Part shown: positions 7,610 to 16,079 of the stretch, piece by piece
How positions within the stretch are numbered: position 1 is the stretch's first letter
Layout: every line of letters starts with the position of its first letter
Assembly (NCBI GenBank): GCA_963678465.1
Contig: OY782858.1
Span: 1,860,001 to 1,924,000 of the forward strand
Reading direction: 5' to 3'
Origin: Paludibacter sp963678465
Lineage (GTDB): Bacteria > Bacteroidota > Bacteroidia > Bacteroidales > Paludibacteraceae
Length of the DNA stretch: 64,000 nt
The notes under the pieces: generated by a model
The model's database searches: none
What the model was told of the DNA's origin: nothing
What the model saw: the letters and a program-made list of their open reading frames with translations, nothing else
Made by a program: the position numbers and the translations under genes

Positions 7610-9778
7610 ATGAAATTTAAATTAATATTATTTAGTTTGGTTTTTCTCCATGTATGTGCTTTTGCCTCAGTGAAAGGGAGAGTTACCGATAAAAAAGGAG
7701 AACCAATTCCGGGTGTTAATATATACTGGTTGAACAGTACAGTGGGAACCGTTTCCGATAATTCGGGCGAATTTACAGTTCCTTTGCAAAGTGGAAATAA
7801 CTTACTCGTTCTTAGTAATGTAGCATTTACTCCTGATACATTGCATGTAAGCGATGTTAACGAGTTTTTAAAAGTAGAACTGAGTGAGCAAATTCAACTG
7901 TCGGAAGTATCGGTTGTTAGTAAAAATTTGGGAACTATAAAACCCCGTACGGCGGTATTTCAGACCGAAAAAATTACAGCTACCGAATTGTGCAAAGCGG
8001 CTTGTTGCAATTTGTCCGAAAGTTTTGAAACCAATCCATCGGTCGATGTTTCGTACAGCGATGCAGCAACCGGAGCCAAGCAGATTAAACTGCTTGGATT
8101 ATCAGGAACTTATGTTCAAATGCTCACCTAGAATATTCCTAATTTGAGAGGAATTGCTTCGGCTTACGGATTAGGCTATATACCGGGACCGTGGATGGAA
8201 AGTATTCAGGTGTCGAAAGGTACAGCTTCGGTAATTAATGGTTACGAGGCGGTAACGGGTCAAATTAACGTTGAGTATAAAAAGCCTCAAACCAGCGAGA
8301 TTGTTGCCGCTAATCTTTTTGCAAGTGATGCCGGAAGGGTGGAAGCAAATGTAAATGCGTCGGCCAAACTTTCGGAACATCTTTCTACGGGAATTTTAGT
8401 ACATGCTTCTGATGAATTAATGTCCATCGACGAAAACAATGATAATTTCATGGATATGCCTATGGTAAAGCAGTATAACTTTATAAACCGTTGGTATTAT
8501 ACGCATGGCAATTACGTTTCGCAGGCATTTGTGCGTGCCCTCTCCGAAAAAAGAATGGGCGGGCAGGTTACAGGTGATTACCATATTGGTATCGATACCG
8601 AAAGGTATGAATTTTTCCTGAAAAATGGTTATGTGTTTGATCATACTACCGAAAAAAGTGTTGGATTTATTGTGAGTGGTTCCTTGCATCAGCAAGATGC
8701 TCATTATGGTCATAAACAATATGTTGGAAAGCAGGGAAATTTGTATGCAAATTTAATTTTTCAGACTAACCTTGGTGAAAAGAGCAAGCTTTCGACCGGA
8801 GCAAGTTTTAATTACGATAATTATAACGAAACACTTACAGTATTGCAGTCCTCTGTTTTTCCGCGTAAAGAGTTTGTTCCCGGAGTTTTTGCCGAATATA
8901 CATTGAATTTAAATGATAAATTGATTGCTTTGGCTGGTGTTCGTGCCGATTATAATACTGAATACGGAGCTTTTGTAACGCCCCGCTTGCACCTGAAATA
9001 CAATGCAAATGACCATTTGCATTTCAGAGCCAGTGCTGGTAAGGGATATCGATCGCCAAACATTCTTGCCGAGAATAATTTTCTGCTTGCGAGCAACAGG
9101 TCAATTTCAATTGCTTCGGATATAAAAATGGAAGAGGCCTGGAATTATGGTTTGAGCGCACAAAGTTTTATTCCGCTTTTTGGCCGTGAGCTGAGCCTTA
9201 CCGCCGAATGGTATTATACTAATTTTATCGATCAGGTGGTGGTGGATATGGATTCGAACCCGCATATGGTTAGTTTTTCTAATTTAAGTGGTAAATCGTA
9301 TTCGAGTAGTGCGCAGCTGGAAGCCAATATGGAGGTGCTTAAAGGCCTCACCATGACATTGGCGCATCGTATTACTGATGCCGAAACAACTATTGGCGGA
9401 CTGTTGCGCGAAAAACCACTGACGAGTCGTTCGAAGAGCTTAATAACTGCGTCTTATCAGACACCGTTAAAAAAGTGGCAGTTCGATTTTACTGCACAGT
9501 TCAACGGTGGCGGACGCTTGCCCGATCCCGATCATAATCAGCCATTATGGGCAAAGGAGTTTGGAGCTTACACAATTATGAATGCGCAAATAACAAAATA
9601 CTTCAGAACATGGTCCATGTACCTTGGCTCGGAGAACCTCACCAACTTTGTGCAGGAAAATCCGATTATCGATGTGCAGCATCCTTTCAGCAATGATTTT
9701 GATGCATCGGTGGTTTGGGGTCCTATGCATGGACGAAAGATTTATCTTGGTTTTCGTTGGGCTATCAATCGTGACTAA
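7610..9778 (+). pseudogene. TonB-dependent receptor interrupted by an in-frame TAG
   Basis: Read through one codon, this is a complete receptor of about 722 residues. The start at 7610 gives a signal peptide (MKFKLILFSLVFLHVCAFA), followed by a carboxypeptidase-regulatory-like domain, a plug and a beta-barrel ending in the expected aromatic strand (YLGFRWAINRD). At 8129-8131 a TAG stands between QMLT and NIPNLRG; the frame continues unchanged afterwards. Related receptors usually have an acidic or polar residue there, and GAG to TAG is a single change. The rest shows no decay. It may be a young nonsense allele, a suppressed stop or a sequence error. The His/Cys-rich protein before it and the HMA protein after it suggest a metal (copper-like) substrate. 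Confidence 0.8.
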
Positions 9779-9805
9779 AAAACGTTAAATAAAATAGATA
9801 TCATT

Positions 9806-10117
9806 ATGAAAAAACTAAAAATCAAATCAATCCTTTTCATTGCATTTATGCTTTCTCAATTTAGTTTGTATGCTGCCGGTAAAAATCCAAACGATACCAC
9901 TGTTGTGTATCAGGTGTCGATGGATTGTCAGAAATGCAAACAAAAAATAGAGAAAAATATTGCTTTCGAAAAAGGAGTTAAAGCACTATCGGTGGACCTG
10001 GATGCCAAAACAGTAAAGGTTATTTATACAAAAGCAAAAAATGATGTGGCGAAACTACAAAAGGCCATCGAAAAACTTGGTTACGAAGTTGCAGTAAAAA
10101 ACGAAGCGTCCAACTGA
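9806..10117 (+). CDS. Periplasmic heavy-metal-associated (HMA) domain protein
   Basis: A 103-residue protein with a signal peptide (to about residue 23, SLYAA) and one HMA ferredoxin-like domain. The metal motif is MDCQKCKQKIE, with the two cysteines of the MxCxxC class. Such domains bind Cu(I) or other soft metals and pass them between partners. Cytoplasmic CopZ-type chaperones lack a signal peptide, so this one is expected to work in the periplasm, probably handing metal from the upstream receptor. It starts 28 bases after the receptor stop and is likely in the same transcript. Confidence 0.85.
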   Translation: MKKLKIKSILFIAFMLSQFSLYAAGKNPNDTTVVYQVSMDCQKCKQKIEKNIAFEKGVKALSVDLDAKTVKVIYTKAKNDVAKLQKAIEKLGYEVAVKNEASN

Positions 10118-10302
10118 TCAATAAAGAGTTTTTTGCCGGCTTATTGAATACAATTTCCTAAATAAGCTAAAAAAAAATCCGAAGTGTGAATAAATTACAG
10201 AGAAATCATTATTTTTATCGCCATAAAATAGATGTTTTTCTGTTTTATTTATCTTTTTAATTAAAAAAACTTTCTATTCAAGAGTTTTGTTTATAATTTT
10301 AA

Positions 10303-10333
10303 TTGAATACCAAGTGCGGCAATTGGATCTTTG
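10303..10333 (+). promoter_or_regulatory. Promoter-like pair before the Cys-repeat gene
   Basis: TTG at 10303-10305 is 20 bases before GATCTTTG at 10326-10333, which differs from TAnnTTTG at the first base only. It lies 34 bases before the ATG at 10367. The rest of the 10118-10366 spacer is AT-rich with a weak inverted repeat around TCAATAA/TTATTGA. Confidence 0.4.
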
Positions 10334-10366
10334 CCGAAGGAAAACATTAATTTAAAAAATTGTTAA

Positions 10367-10765
10367 ATGAAAAAGAACTTAATTCTTCTCGCGTTAGTGG
10401 CTATTTTTGTGTCGGTAAATGTAACAGCACAAACAGCAACCAAAACTAAAGTGCAAACTAAAACTGAAGTAAAAGCAACTGATAAAGCATGTTGCAAAGA
10501 CAAAGCAGCTACAGCCGAAACTAAAGCATGTTGCAAAGATAAAGCAGCTACTGCCGAAACTAAAGCATGTTGCAAAGACAAAGCAGCTACAGCCGAAACT
10601 AAAGCATGTTGCAAAGATAAAGCAGCTACTGCCGAAACTAAAGCATGTTGCAAAGACAAAGCAGCTACTGCTGAAAAAAAAGCTGAATGTAAAGATAAAG
10701 CTGCTGCTACAGCTGAGAAAAAAGCTTGTTGCAAGGAAAAAGCTGCTGCTACTGCAAAGCTATAA
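10367..10765 (+). CDS. Secreted Cys-Cys tandem-repeat protein, metallothionein-like
   Basis: A 132-residue protein with a signal peptide (MKKNLILLALVAIFVSVNVTA) and almost nothing but repeats after it. Five copies of a 13-residue unit KACCKDKAATAE-T are followed by two 14-residue variants (KKAECKDKAAATAE, KKACCKEKAAATAK). Each unit carries a CCK motif, giving 13 cysteines in a Lys/Ala/Glu background. Dense vicinal cysteines without aromatic residues suggest metal or thiol chemistry in the periplasm, as in metallothioneins, but no family is recognised with confidence. The start is fixed by the signal peptide and the end by a terminator. It lies just downstream of the metal cassette, though with its own promoter. 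Confidence 0.75.
   Translation: MKKNLILLALVAIFVSVNVTAQTATKTKVQTKTEVKATDKACCKDKAATAETKACCKDKAATAETKACCKDKAATAETKACCKDKAATAETKACCKDKAATAEKKAECKDKAAATAEKKACCKEKAAATAKL
10481..10675 (+). repeat. 39-bp tandem repeat, five copies
   Basis: Five 39-bp units (10481, 10520, 10559, 10598, 10637) encode the 13-residue CCKDK repeat. Synonymous positions alternate: units 1 and 3 use GAC and ACA, units 2 and 4 use GAT and ACT, and unit 5 uses GAC with ACT and GCT. Two diverged 42-bp units follow to 10759. Confidence 0.9.
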
Positions 10766-10786
10766 ATCATATTTTTCTTGATTATT

Positions 10787-10818
10787 AAAAGCTCCGGATT
10801 TTTTCGGAGCTTTTTTTG
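10787..10818 (+). terminator. Rho-independent terminator
   Basis: AGCTCCG (10790-10796) pairs with CGGAGCT (10805-10811), followed by seven T. It ends the Cys-repeat gene. Confidence 0.85.
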
Positions 10819-10843
10819 TATTCAAACATTTTAGGTACTTTTG
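10815..10843 (+). promoter_or_regulatory. Promoter of the GSCFA gene (TTTG-N17-TACTTTTG)
   Basis: TTTG at 10815-10818 and TACTTTTG at 10836-10843 fit the Bacteroidota -33/-7 pattern, with a spacer slightly short of the usual 19. The ATG is at 10887. Confidence 0.5.
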
Positions 10844-10886
10844 TTTTAATGATACAGTACAATATCTCAAAGTTAAATTAATAAGT

Positions 10887-11840
10887 ATGTTCAGAACTAC
10901 CATCGATATTAAACCTTATTCGTTTCGGTTGGACTACCAAAGTAACATTCTCACTTTAGGTTCGTGTTTTTCCGAAAATATGGGTTTGAAAATGAAAAAT
11001 GTTTTTTTCAAAACAGAAATCAACCCTTTCGGTGTGTTGTACAATCCGGTCTCCATCCTGAATAGTATAAATTTGTTGTTGGAGAATAAGAGATTTACTA
11101 CATCCGATATTTTTGAATATAAGTCCTTGTGGCATAGCTTTGCGCACAGCAGTTTGTTTTCGGATGTAAGTAGTGAAGCGTGTCTTTCGAAAATGAACGA
11201 ACGTATTGAGTCTGCTTCAGTGTTTATAAAAAACACGGATGTGCTTTTAATAACTTTTGGAACTGCATGGGTTTTTACTGATAAAGAGAGTGGAAGAGTG
11301 GTTTCCAATTGCCATAAGCTTCCGTCCGATAAATTTAACCGTCGGAGACTGACTGTTGACGAAATTACAGAAGGTTATTCGGATTTGCTGACGAAACTAA
11401 AAGCGTTATATCCAAATTTAAATGTCGTATTCAGCGTAAGTCCTATTCGCCACTGGAAAGATGGAGCTCACGAAAATACAATAAGCAAAAGTACTTTGTT
11501 GCTTGCTGTGGATGCGCTTCAAAACCAATTTGATAATGTACATTATTTCCCTGCGTATGAACTTTTGATCGACGAATTGCGTGATTATCGTTTTTATGCT
11601 TCGGATATGCTTCACCCTTCGGATGTTGCAGTGGAGTATATCTGGACTAAATTCTCCGCATCGGTTTTTAGCGAAGAAACGCTTCAACTCATGAAAAAGC
11701 TTGAACAACTGGCTGCCGATAGTGCACACCGGCCACTGCATCCGTCATCGCCCGAATATGTGCTTTTCAGGGAAAATACCGAAAAAAGAAAGAGCGAAAT
11801 ACTTCAGAAATATCCTTTCTTGGCCGATAGGATAAAATAA
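10887..11840 (+). CDS. GSCFA-family protein
   Basis: A 317-residue protein with the family-naming GSCFS motif near residue 27 (LTLGSCFSENMG) and the downstream FGTAWVF and SPIRHWKDG segments. The GSCFA family is thought to be related to SGNH/GDSL hydrolases: the serine of GSCFS would be the nucleophile, and the SDMLHPSD stretch near residue 240 supplies a candidate Asp-His pair. No signal peptide is seen, so it is probably cytoplasmic. The substrate is unknown. It is monocistronic, with its own promoter and a bidirectional terminator. Confidence 0.8.
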   Translation: MFRTTIDIKPYSFRLDYQSNILTLGSCFSENMGLKMKNVFFKTEINPFGVLYNPVSILNSINLLLENKRFTTSDIFEYKSLWHSFAHSSLFSDVSSEACLSKMNERIESASVFIKNTDVLLITFGTAWVFTDKESGRVVSNCHKLPSDKFNRRRLTVDEITEGYSDLLTKLKALYPNLNVVFSVSPIRHWKDGAHENTISKSTLLLAVDALQNQFDNVHYFPAYELLIDELRDYRFYASDMLHPSDVAVEYIWTKFSASVFSEETLQLMKKLEQLAADSAHRPLHPSSPEYVLFRENTEKRKSEILQKYPFLADRIK

Positions 11841-11876
11841 AAAACGAGACTGTCGCAGATATGACAGTCTCGTTTT
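11841..11876. terminator. Bidirectional terminator between GSCFA gene and sodB
   Basis: AAAACGAGACTGTC and GACAGTCTCGTTTT form a 14-bp stem with an A run on one side and a T run on the other. It can serve the plus-strand GSCFA gene and the convergent sodB. Confidence 0.9.
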
Positions 11877-11900
11877 TATTTGTAAATAAACCTGTAATTA

Positions 11901-12476
11901 TTAGTATCTCGAAGAAACAACATTCCAGTCTACCAAATCCCAGAGTGCAGCTACATAATCGGCGCGGCGGTTTTGATAGTCAATGTAATAGGCATGTTCC
12001 CAAACATCGAATGTAAGAAGTGGAGTAAGTCCGCGGGTCATAGGATTTCCGGCGTTACTTTCTTTTACGATTGAAAGTTTTCCTTCAGCATCTTTTACCA
12101 ACCAGGCCCATCCTGAACCAAATACGGTAATGGCAGCTTTTCCAAATTCATCTTTGAAAGCATCGAACGAACCAAATGCAGCATCGATTGCAGTTGCAAT
12201 TTCGGCGCTTGGTTTGCTTCCTTTGTTGGGAGTTAATGAGAAGAAATAAAAATTATGATTCCAAATTTGAGCTGCATTATTGAATATCGGACCTTCTGAT
12301 TTTTTTACAATGGTATCTAAGTCAGCATTTTCAAATTCAGTTCCAACAACCAGGCCATTGAGGTTGTTTACATAAGTCAAATGGTGTTTTCCGTAGTGGA
12401 AAGCAATTGTTTTTTCTGAAATAATTGGTTCCAATGCATTGTGTGCATAGGGTAATTCTGGCAAAGTAAATTTCAT
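11901..12476 (-). CDS. sodB: Superoxide dismutase, Fe-type
   Basis: A 191-residue Fe/Mn superoxide dismutase. All four metal ligands are present: H27, H74 (AAQIWNHNF), D157 and H161 (FDVWEHAYY). Q70 in the N-terminal domain (AAQxWNH) is the position that favours iron over manganese in this family, although cambialistic enzymes exist in Bacteroidales. No signal peptide, so cytoplasmic. The enzyme dismutates superoxide during oxygen exposure of an anaerobe. It is transcribed alone. Confidence 0.95.
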   Translation of the reverse strand: MKFTLPELPYAHNALEPIISEKTIAFHYGKHHLTYVNNLNGLVVGTEFENADLDTIVKKSEGPIFNNAAQIWNHNFYFFSLTPNKGSKPSAEIATAIDAAFGSFDAFKDEFGKAAITVFGSGWAWLVKDAEGKLSIVKESNAGNPMTRGLTPLLTFDVWEHAYYIDYQNRRADYVAALWDLVDWNVVSSRY

Positions 12477-12658
12477 AATGTTCTTTTTATTTTAATGAAT
12501 TATTGTTTGTTTAATTATACTCGTTTAACAAGCCAAACGGCTCTTTTGTTTAGCTGTATTCGTTGTTTTTTATTAAAACATTTGTAATTTGTTGGTTGGC
12601 AAATTTTTTTTAGGCATATTTGCAACATAAATAACAAGCAACGTAAATAATAAAAATT

Positions 12659-13123
12659 ATGAACAAAACAATCAGGTTTTTTCTTGCATTAGCCATTGTA
12701 GCAATGACAGGAACTGCATGTAAATCAAAACAAAAAGTAGCTGAAATAAAAGGCGCTGATATTCCGGCAACCACTACTACAACTACTCCTACTGTTACAA
12801 CTCCTGTTGTAAATACTACACCGGAAGTTGTTTCGTCAGAAGCAGAGGTGACACGCAATGAAACTTTTTCTCTTTCGGACGGTGATGCTGCTGCATTAAA
12901 ATTCAGATACCATGTTGTGGTGGGAAGTTTTAAAAGCCAAACAAACGCTAAAGGCTTACAATCTACTTTGCTCAGCGAAGGAAACCAAGCCATTATTGTT
13001 ATCAATGAACAGGGTTGGTACCGCGTATTAATTGCTTCATTCAATGAATACTCGCAGGCTCGTTCTAAAATTAATCAAATAAAAACCCGTTTTGCCGATG
13101 CCTGGGTGTTGGTTCAGAAATAA
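12659..13123 (+). CDS. SPOR-domain lipoprotein
   Basis: A 154-residue protein with a lipobox (AMTGTAC, predicted anchor at C21), a Thr/Pro-rich linker (about 37-56), and a C-terminal SPOR domain (about 82-152: YHVVVGSFKSQTNAKGL ... GWYRVLIASF). SPOR domains bind denuded glycan strands of septal peptidoglycan, so the protein probably localises to the division site. It has its own leader and ends at a terminator shared with tsaB. Confidence 0.85.
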   Translation: MNKTIRFFLALAIVAMTGTACKSKQKVAEIKGADIPATTTTTTPTVTTPVVNTTPEVVSSEAEVTRNETFSLSDGDAAALKFRYHVVVGSFKSQTNAKGLQSTLLSEGNQAIIVINEQGWYRVLIASFNEYSQARSKINQIKTRFADAWVLVQK

Positions 13124-13142
13124 AAAAGTTTTTTATCCATTT

Positions 13143-13197
13143 AAAATCTCTGGATTCTTTCACGATAGAGTGAAGTGAATTCAGAGATTTTTTTTAG
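13143..13197. terminator. Terminator between the SPOR gene and tsaB
   Basis: AAATCTCTG-G-ATTC pairs with GAAT-T-CAGAGATTT (one G-T wobble), with further inner pairing TTCAC/GTGAA, followed by a T run on the plus strand. The right arm overlaps the last codons and the TGA of tsaB. Confidence 0.75.
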
Positions 13198-13867
13198 TGG
13201 CTGTTGTGTAGAATTCTTTCAGGTAAAATGGTTCGAAATATGCCACATCTTCAAAACGGCTCGCAACATAGGCCTGTTCGGCTATAGGAATCATGTTTTC
13301 GGCCATTGGAACGATATTGTCAAGGAAATGTGCGTTGGGATGAACGATTACAGGTTTGCATTTTTCGGCGCCATTGCCAAAGAAATATACATTTTGGCTG
13401 GCAAGCGTTTCTCTGTATGAGTTTTCGTCTATTATGTCGGCACTTATTTCTCTTGTTATTTGTAATTGCGCGTCGTAAAAGGCAGTATAAACTTCCATGC
13501 GCCTGGCATCTATCATTGGGGCGAAAAGAAAATTATCAGAAGTTCCGACGCTTGATAGTACCGACTGTGTCATGACTTCAAGTGTGCTCACAGCAATTAA
13601 CGGAATATCAAGACCATAGCACAACCCTTTGGCAGTAGAAACACCTATGCGTAATCCGGTGTACGATCCGGGTCCGCTACTCACAGCTACGGCATCTAAT
13701 TTTTTGTTTTCGGTTTTCAGTGAACTCAACGCTTCTTCGATAAACAAGCTAAGCAACGCTGCATGATTCATACCATCGGAATTTGATTTTCTGAAAATAC
13801 ATTTTGATGCTTCGCTCAGCGCAACCGAACAAACATTAGTGGAAGTTTCTATATGCAGGATAACCAT
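13181..13867 (-). CDS. tsaB: tRNA N6-threonylcarbamoyladenosine biosynthesis protein TsaB
   Basis: A 228-residue protein. The ATG at 13867 is chosen because MVILHIETSTNVCSVAL begins the ASKHA nucleotide-binding fold; the 45 upstream in-frame residues are not conserved in type. The second signature is SSGPGSYTGLRIGVSTAKGL (about 70-89). TsaB scaffolds TsaD and TsaE in making the t6A37 modification of ANN-decoding tRNAs. It is cytoplasmic. Its stop codon lies inside the terminator stem shared with the convergent SPOR gene. Confidence 0.9.
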   Translation of the reverse strand: MVILHIETSTNVCSVALSEASKCIFRKSNSDGMNHAALLSLFIEEALSSLKTENKKLDAVAVSSGPGSYTGLRIGVSTAKGLCYGLDIPLIAVSTLEVMTQSVLSSVGTSDNFLFAPMIDARRMEVYTAFYDAQLQITREISADIIDENSYRETLASQNVYFFGNGAEKCKPVIVHPNAHFLDNIVPMAENMIPIAEQAYVASRFEDVAYFEPFYLKEFYTTATKKNL

Positions 13868-13967
13868 TCTTGGCCTTTTGAAATTTAAATTATTGATATG
13901 CAAAAGTACTGATTTAAGTTGAAAAATGAAAGGCTGACCATGAGATTGATACCATGAGTGAAAAAAA

Positions 13968-13999
13968 ATTCCCTGCTTCAAAAAAATGAAACAGGGAAT
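13968..13999 (-). terminator. Terminator of the DUF4861 gene
   Basis: ATTCCCTG and CAGGGAAT, with inner TTCA/TGAA, form the stem; on the minus strand it is followed by a run of eight T. It ends the kdu cluster transcript. Confidence 0.8.
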
Positions 14000-14020
14000 C
14001 AACGAGCTAATTTGTAAAAT

Positions 14021-15151
14021 TTATTTTAGCGATACTTTCAATGGATTCCTTACATTTTCGGTGAATGTTTCCATGGCTTTAAACCATTCATTGTCATTTG
14101 TATATCCCCATTTGCTCCAGCCTCCACCAAAGTAATAAGTGAATTCGTCGCCTACAGTATAGTCGGCACTCAATAAAATATGCGAACTGTCTTTCGTACT
14201 TTCAGTTTTTTTGTCGGGGATAAAAACACCAATGTAATTCCGTCCCGAAGGTAATCCTGCATCCGAAACTGCATTTTCGGCATAAGCCACAAAGCCTTTT
14301 TCAGGTGTAACTTTTAATGAACCTTTCCCGTCGTGAAGAAAAATTCCACCGGCAAGTTTCATTGTTTGTTTGGCTCCTTCGTAGCGAACAACAGCTTTGT
14401 TGAGCATTGTTCCTGCATTTGTACTGATTCGGATGATTTGTTTGTATGTGTTTTTGCCAACAATTACTGAGTCGTATGTCAATTCGAAAGTAGAACGGAG
14501 CGGGCCGTTTTCGAATACTTTATAACTATCGTAGTGATTACCAATCCACAATTTATCATCAACATAAGGAGCTATACCTCCGGCTCCGAGAGTATGGCCT
14601 ACTTTGTAGCAGTCCAGTCCATCGCCGTGGTCGACGTGATAGGTGATGCCATTCTGAAGTTCATCGCGATATCGTTTGTCCACTACAAGTTGGCTGGTTC
14701 TCTTGAGCCAAATGTCGACACCGTTGCTCGGGTTTTCGTTGGCAAGCGCCGGACCATACATGCGGTAGGCTGCCAAATCATTTTCCCATGCAAAATCGTC
14801 TTTGCGTTCGGGTACAAACCGGGCTGACGTTTTAGGCTCAATAGCCGATGGTTTGCCTTCGGACAAAGTGAATGTGCTGGCACTGTTAGCATTTACACTG
14901 GCCTGAAAAATAAGGGTTTGAGCCTTTTTGTTTTCGCCGTAAATCAACTGATATGGAATTTCCTTTTGATCAGCATTTTTCAGAACATATGTTTTTTTCT
15001 CAAAGCCGGCTTTTAAAGCCGAAACTTTTACCTCCACCATTTCGGCTATTCTATTTTTGGCAGTAGTGTTTTCAACAATTATACTGCGTGGACCTGATGC
15101 ACAGGAGCAGAGAAAAAGACTTGCAAATAGTATATATCCGTTTATTTTCAT
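14021..15151 (-). CDS. DUF4861 lipoprotein of the uronate cluster
   Basis: A 376-residue exported protein with a lipobox (FLCSCAS, anchor C16 or C18). The sequence matches the DUF4861 type: an N-terminal beta-sandwich-like region, then WENDLAAYRMYGPAL, DYHVDHGDGLDCYKVG-like and FTYYFGGGWSKWG segments. The family occurs repeatedly beside pectin and other uronate-degradation genes in Bacteroidota; its biochemical activity is not established to my knowledge. Here it follows kduD by 36 bases, so it is probably the third gene of a kduI-kduD-DUF4861 operon. A role as a carbohydrate-active enzyme or binding protein in the periplasm is likely but inferred. Confidence 0.75.
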   Translation of the reverse strand: MKINGYILFASLFLCSCASGPRSIIVENTTAKNRIAEMVEVKVSALKAGFEKKTYVLKNADQKEIPYQLIYGENKKAQTLIFQASVNANSASTFTLSEGKPSAIEPKTSARFVPERKDDFAWENDLAAYRMYGPALANENPSNGVDIWLKRTSQLVVDKRYRDELQNGITYHVDHGDGLDCYKVGHTLGAGGIAPYVDDKLWIGNHYDSYKVFENGPLRSTFELTYDSVIVGKNTYKQIIRISTNAGTMLNKAVVRYEGAKQTMKLAGGIFLHDGKGSLKVTPEKGFVAYAENAVSDAGLPSGRNYIGVFIPDKKTESTKDSSHILLSADYTVGDEFTYYFGGGWSKWGYTNDNEWFKAMETFTENVRNPLKVSLK

Positions 15152-15187
15152 TTCGATAACTTTGATTGAAAATGAATAAATCCTGCG

Positions 15188-15967
15188 TTATTTTGGTTGT
15201 TTACCAATGTATGCCAAAATTCCACCATCAACATAAAGCACGTGACCATTAACAAAATCTGAAGCAGGTGAAGCCAGAAATACTGCAGGTCCTACCAGAT
15301 CTTCGGTTTTTCCCCAACGTGCAGCAGGCGTTTTGGCAATAATAAATTCGTTGAATGGATGTCCGGCAACGCGTATTGGCGCTGTTTGAGGAGTTTCGAT
15401 ATAGCCCGGCCCGAGTCCGTTACATTGAATATTGAATTCGCCATATTCGGAGGCTATATTTCTTGTCAGCATTTTCAAACCGCCTTTAGCAGCTGCATAA
15501 GCCGAAACCGTTTCACGACCTAACTCGCTCATCATAGAGCAGATGTTGATTATTTTTCCTGCCCCTTTTTTAATCATACTTGGAAGTACAGCTTTCGATA
15601 CGATAAATGGGCCGTTCAGGTCGATGTCAATAACCTGGCGAAACTCAGCAGCGGTCATTTCAATCATAGGAATACGTTTGATAATGCCTGCATTGTTTAC
15701 CAGAATGTCAATAACTCCAACTTCTTTTTCAATTTGAGCTACCATGTTGTTAATCTGTTCTTCGTTGGTAACGTCGGCAATATATCCGTGTGCTTCAATG
15801 CCATCGGTTTTGTAAGCTTCGATACCTTTGCTTACAAGATCCTGATTGATATCGTTAAAAACAATAATTGCACCTGCTTTGGCCAAACCGCAGGCAATAG
15901 CGTAACCGATACCATAAGATGCTCCTGTTATAAGGGCTACTTTTCCTGTTAAATCAAATTGGTTCAT
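15188..15967 (-). CDS. kduD: 2-dehydro-3-deoxy-D-gluconate 5-dehydrogenase (SDR)
   Basis: A 259-residue short-chain dehydrogenase. The cofactor motif is TGASYGIG (14-21), the NNAG motif is at 91-94, and the catalytic triad is S144, Y157 and K161 (SAYAAAKGG). KduD converts 3-deoxy-D-glycero-2,5-hexodiulosonate to 2-keto-3-deoxygluconate with NADH. The assignment over gluconate 5-dehydrogenase, which is very similar, rests on the adjacent kduI, whose product is the KduD substrate. It lies 112 bases downstream of kduI in the same direction. Confidence 0.88.
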   Translation of the reverse strand: MNQFDLTGKVALITGASYGIGYAIACGLAKAGAIIVFNDINQDLVSKGIEAYKTDGIEAHGYIADVTNEEQINNMVAQIEKEVGVIDILVNNAGIIKRIPMIEMTAAEFRQVIDIDLNGPFIVSKAVLPSMIKKGAGKIINICSMMSELGRETVSAYAAAKGGLKMLTRNIASEYGEFNIQCNGLGPGYIETPQTAPIRVAGHPFNEFIIAKTPAARWGKTEDLVGPAVFLASPASDFVNGHVLYVDGGILAYIGKQPK

Positions 15968-16079
15968 ATTTTTTTGTAAGTTTTTAAATTTCTGATTAAT
16001 AATGATAATTAATGAGCTGTTTACTGAAATTCAGCTAAACAATCTTTTTTGTTACTCGTAACTGTTTCCTTGTAACTAC

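Noticed and set aside
8129..8131. TAG as a pyrrolysine or recoded sense codon
   Set aside because: No pyl genes are seen, the protein family does not use pyrrolysine, and other genes here end normally at TAG.
10363..10770. 135-codon Ala/Leu-rich frame opposite the Cys-repeat gene
   Set aside because: Its repeats merely mirror the 39-bp units; the plus-strand frame has the signal peptide, promoter and terminator.
12610..13044. 144-codon frame antisense to the SPOR lipoprotein gene
   Set aside because: Val/Thr-rich mirror of the Thr/Pro linker; no support of its own.
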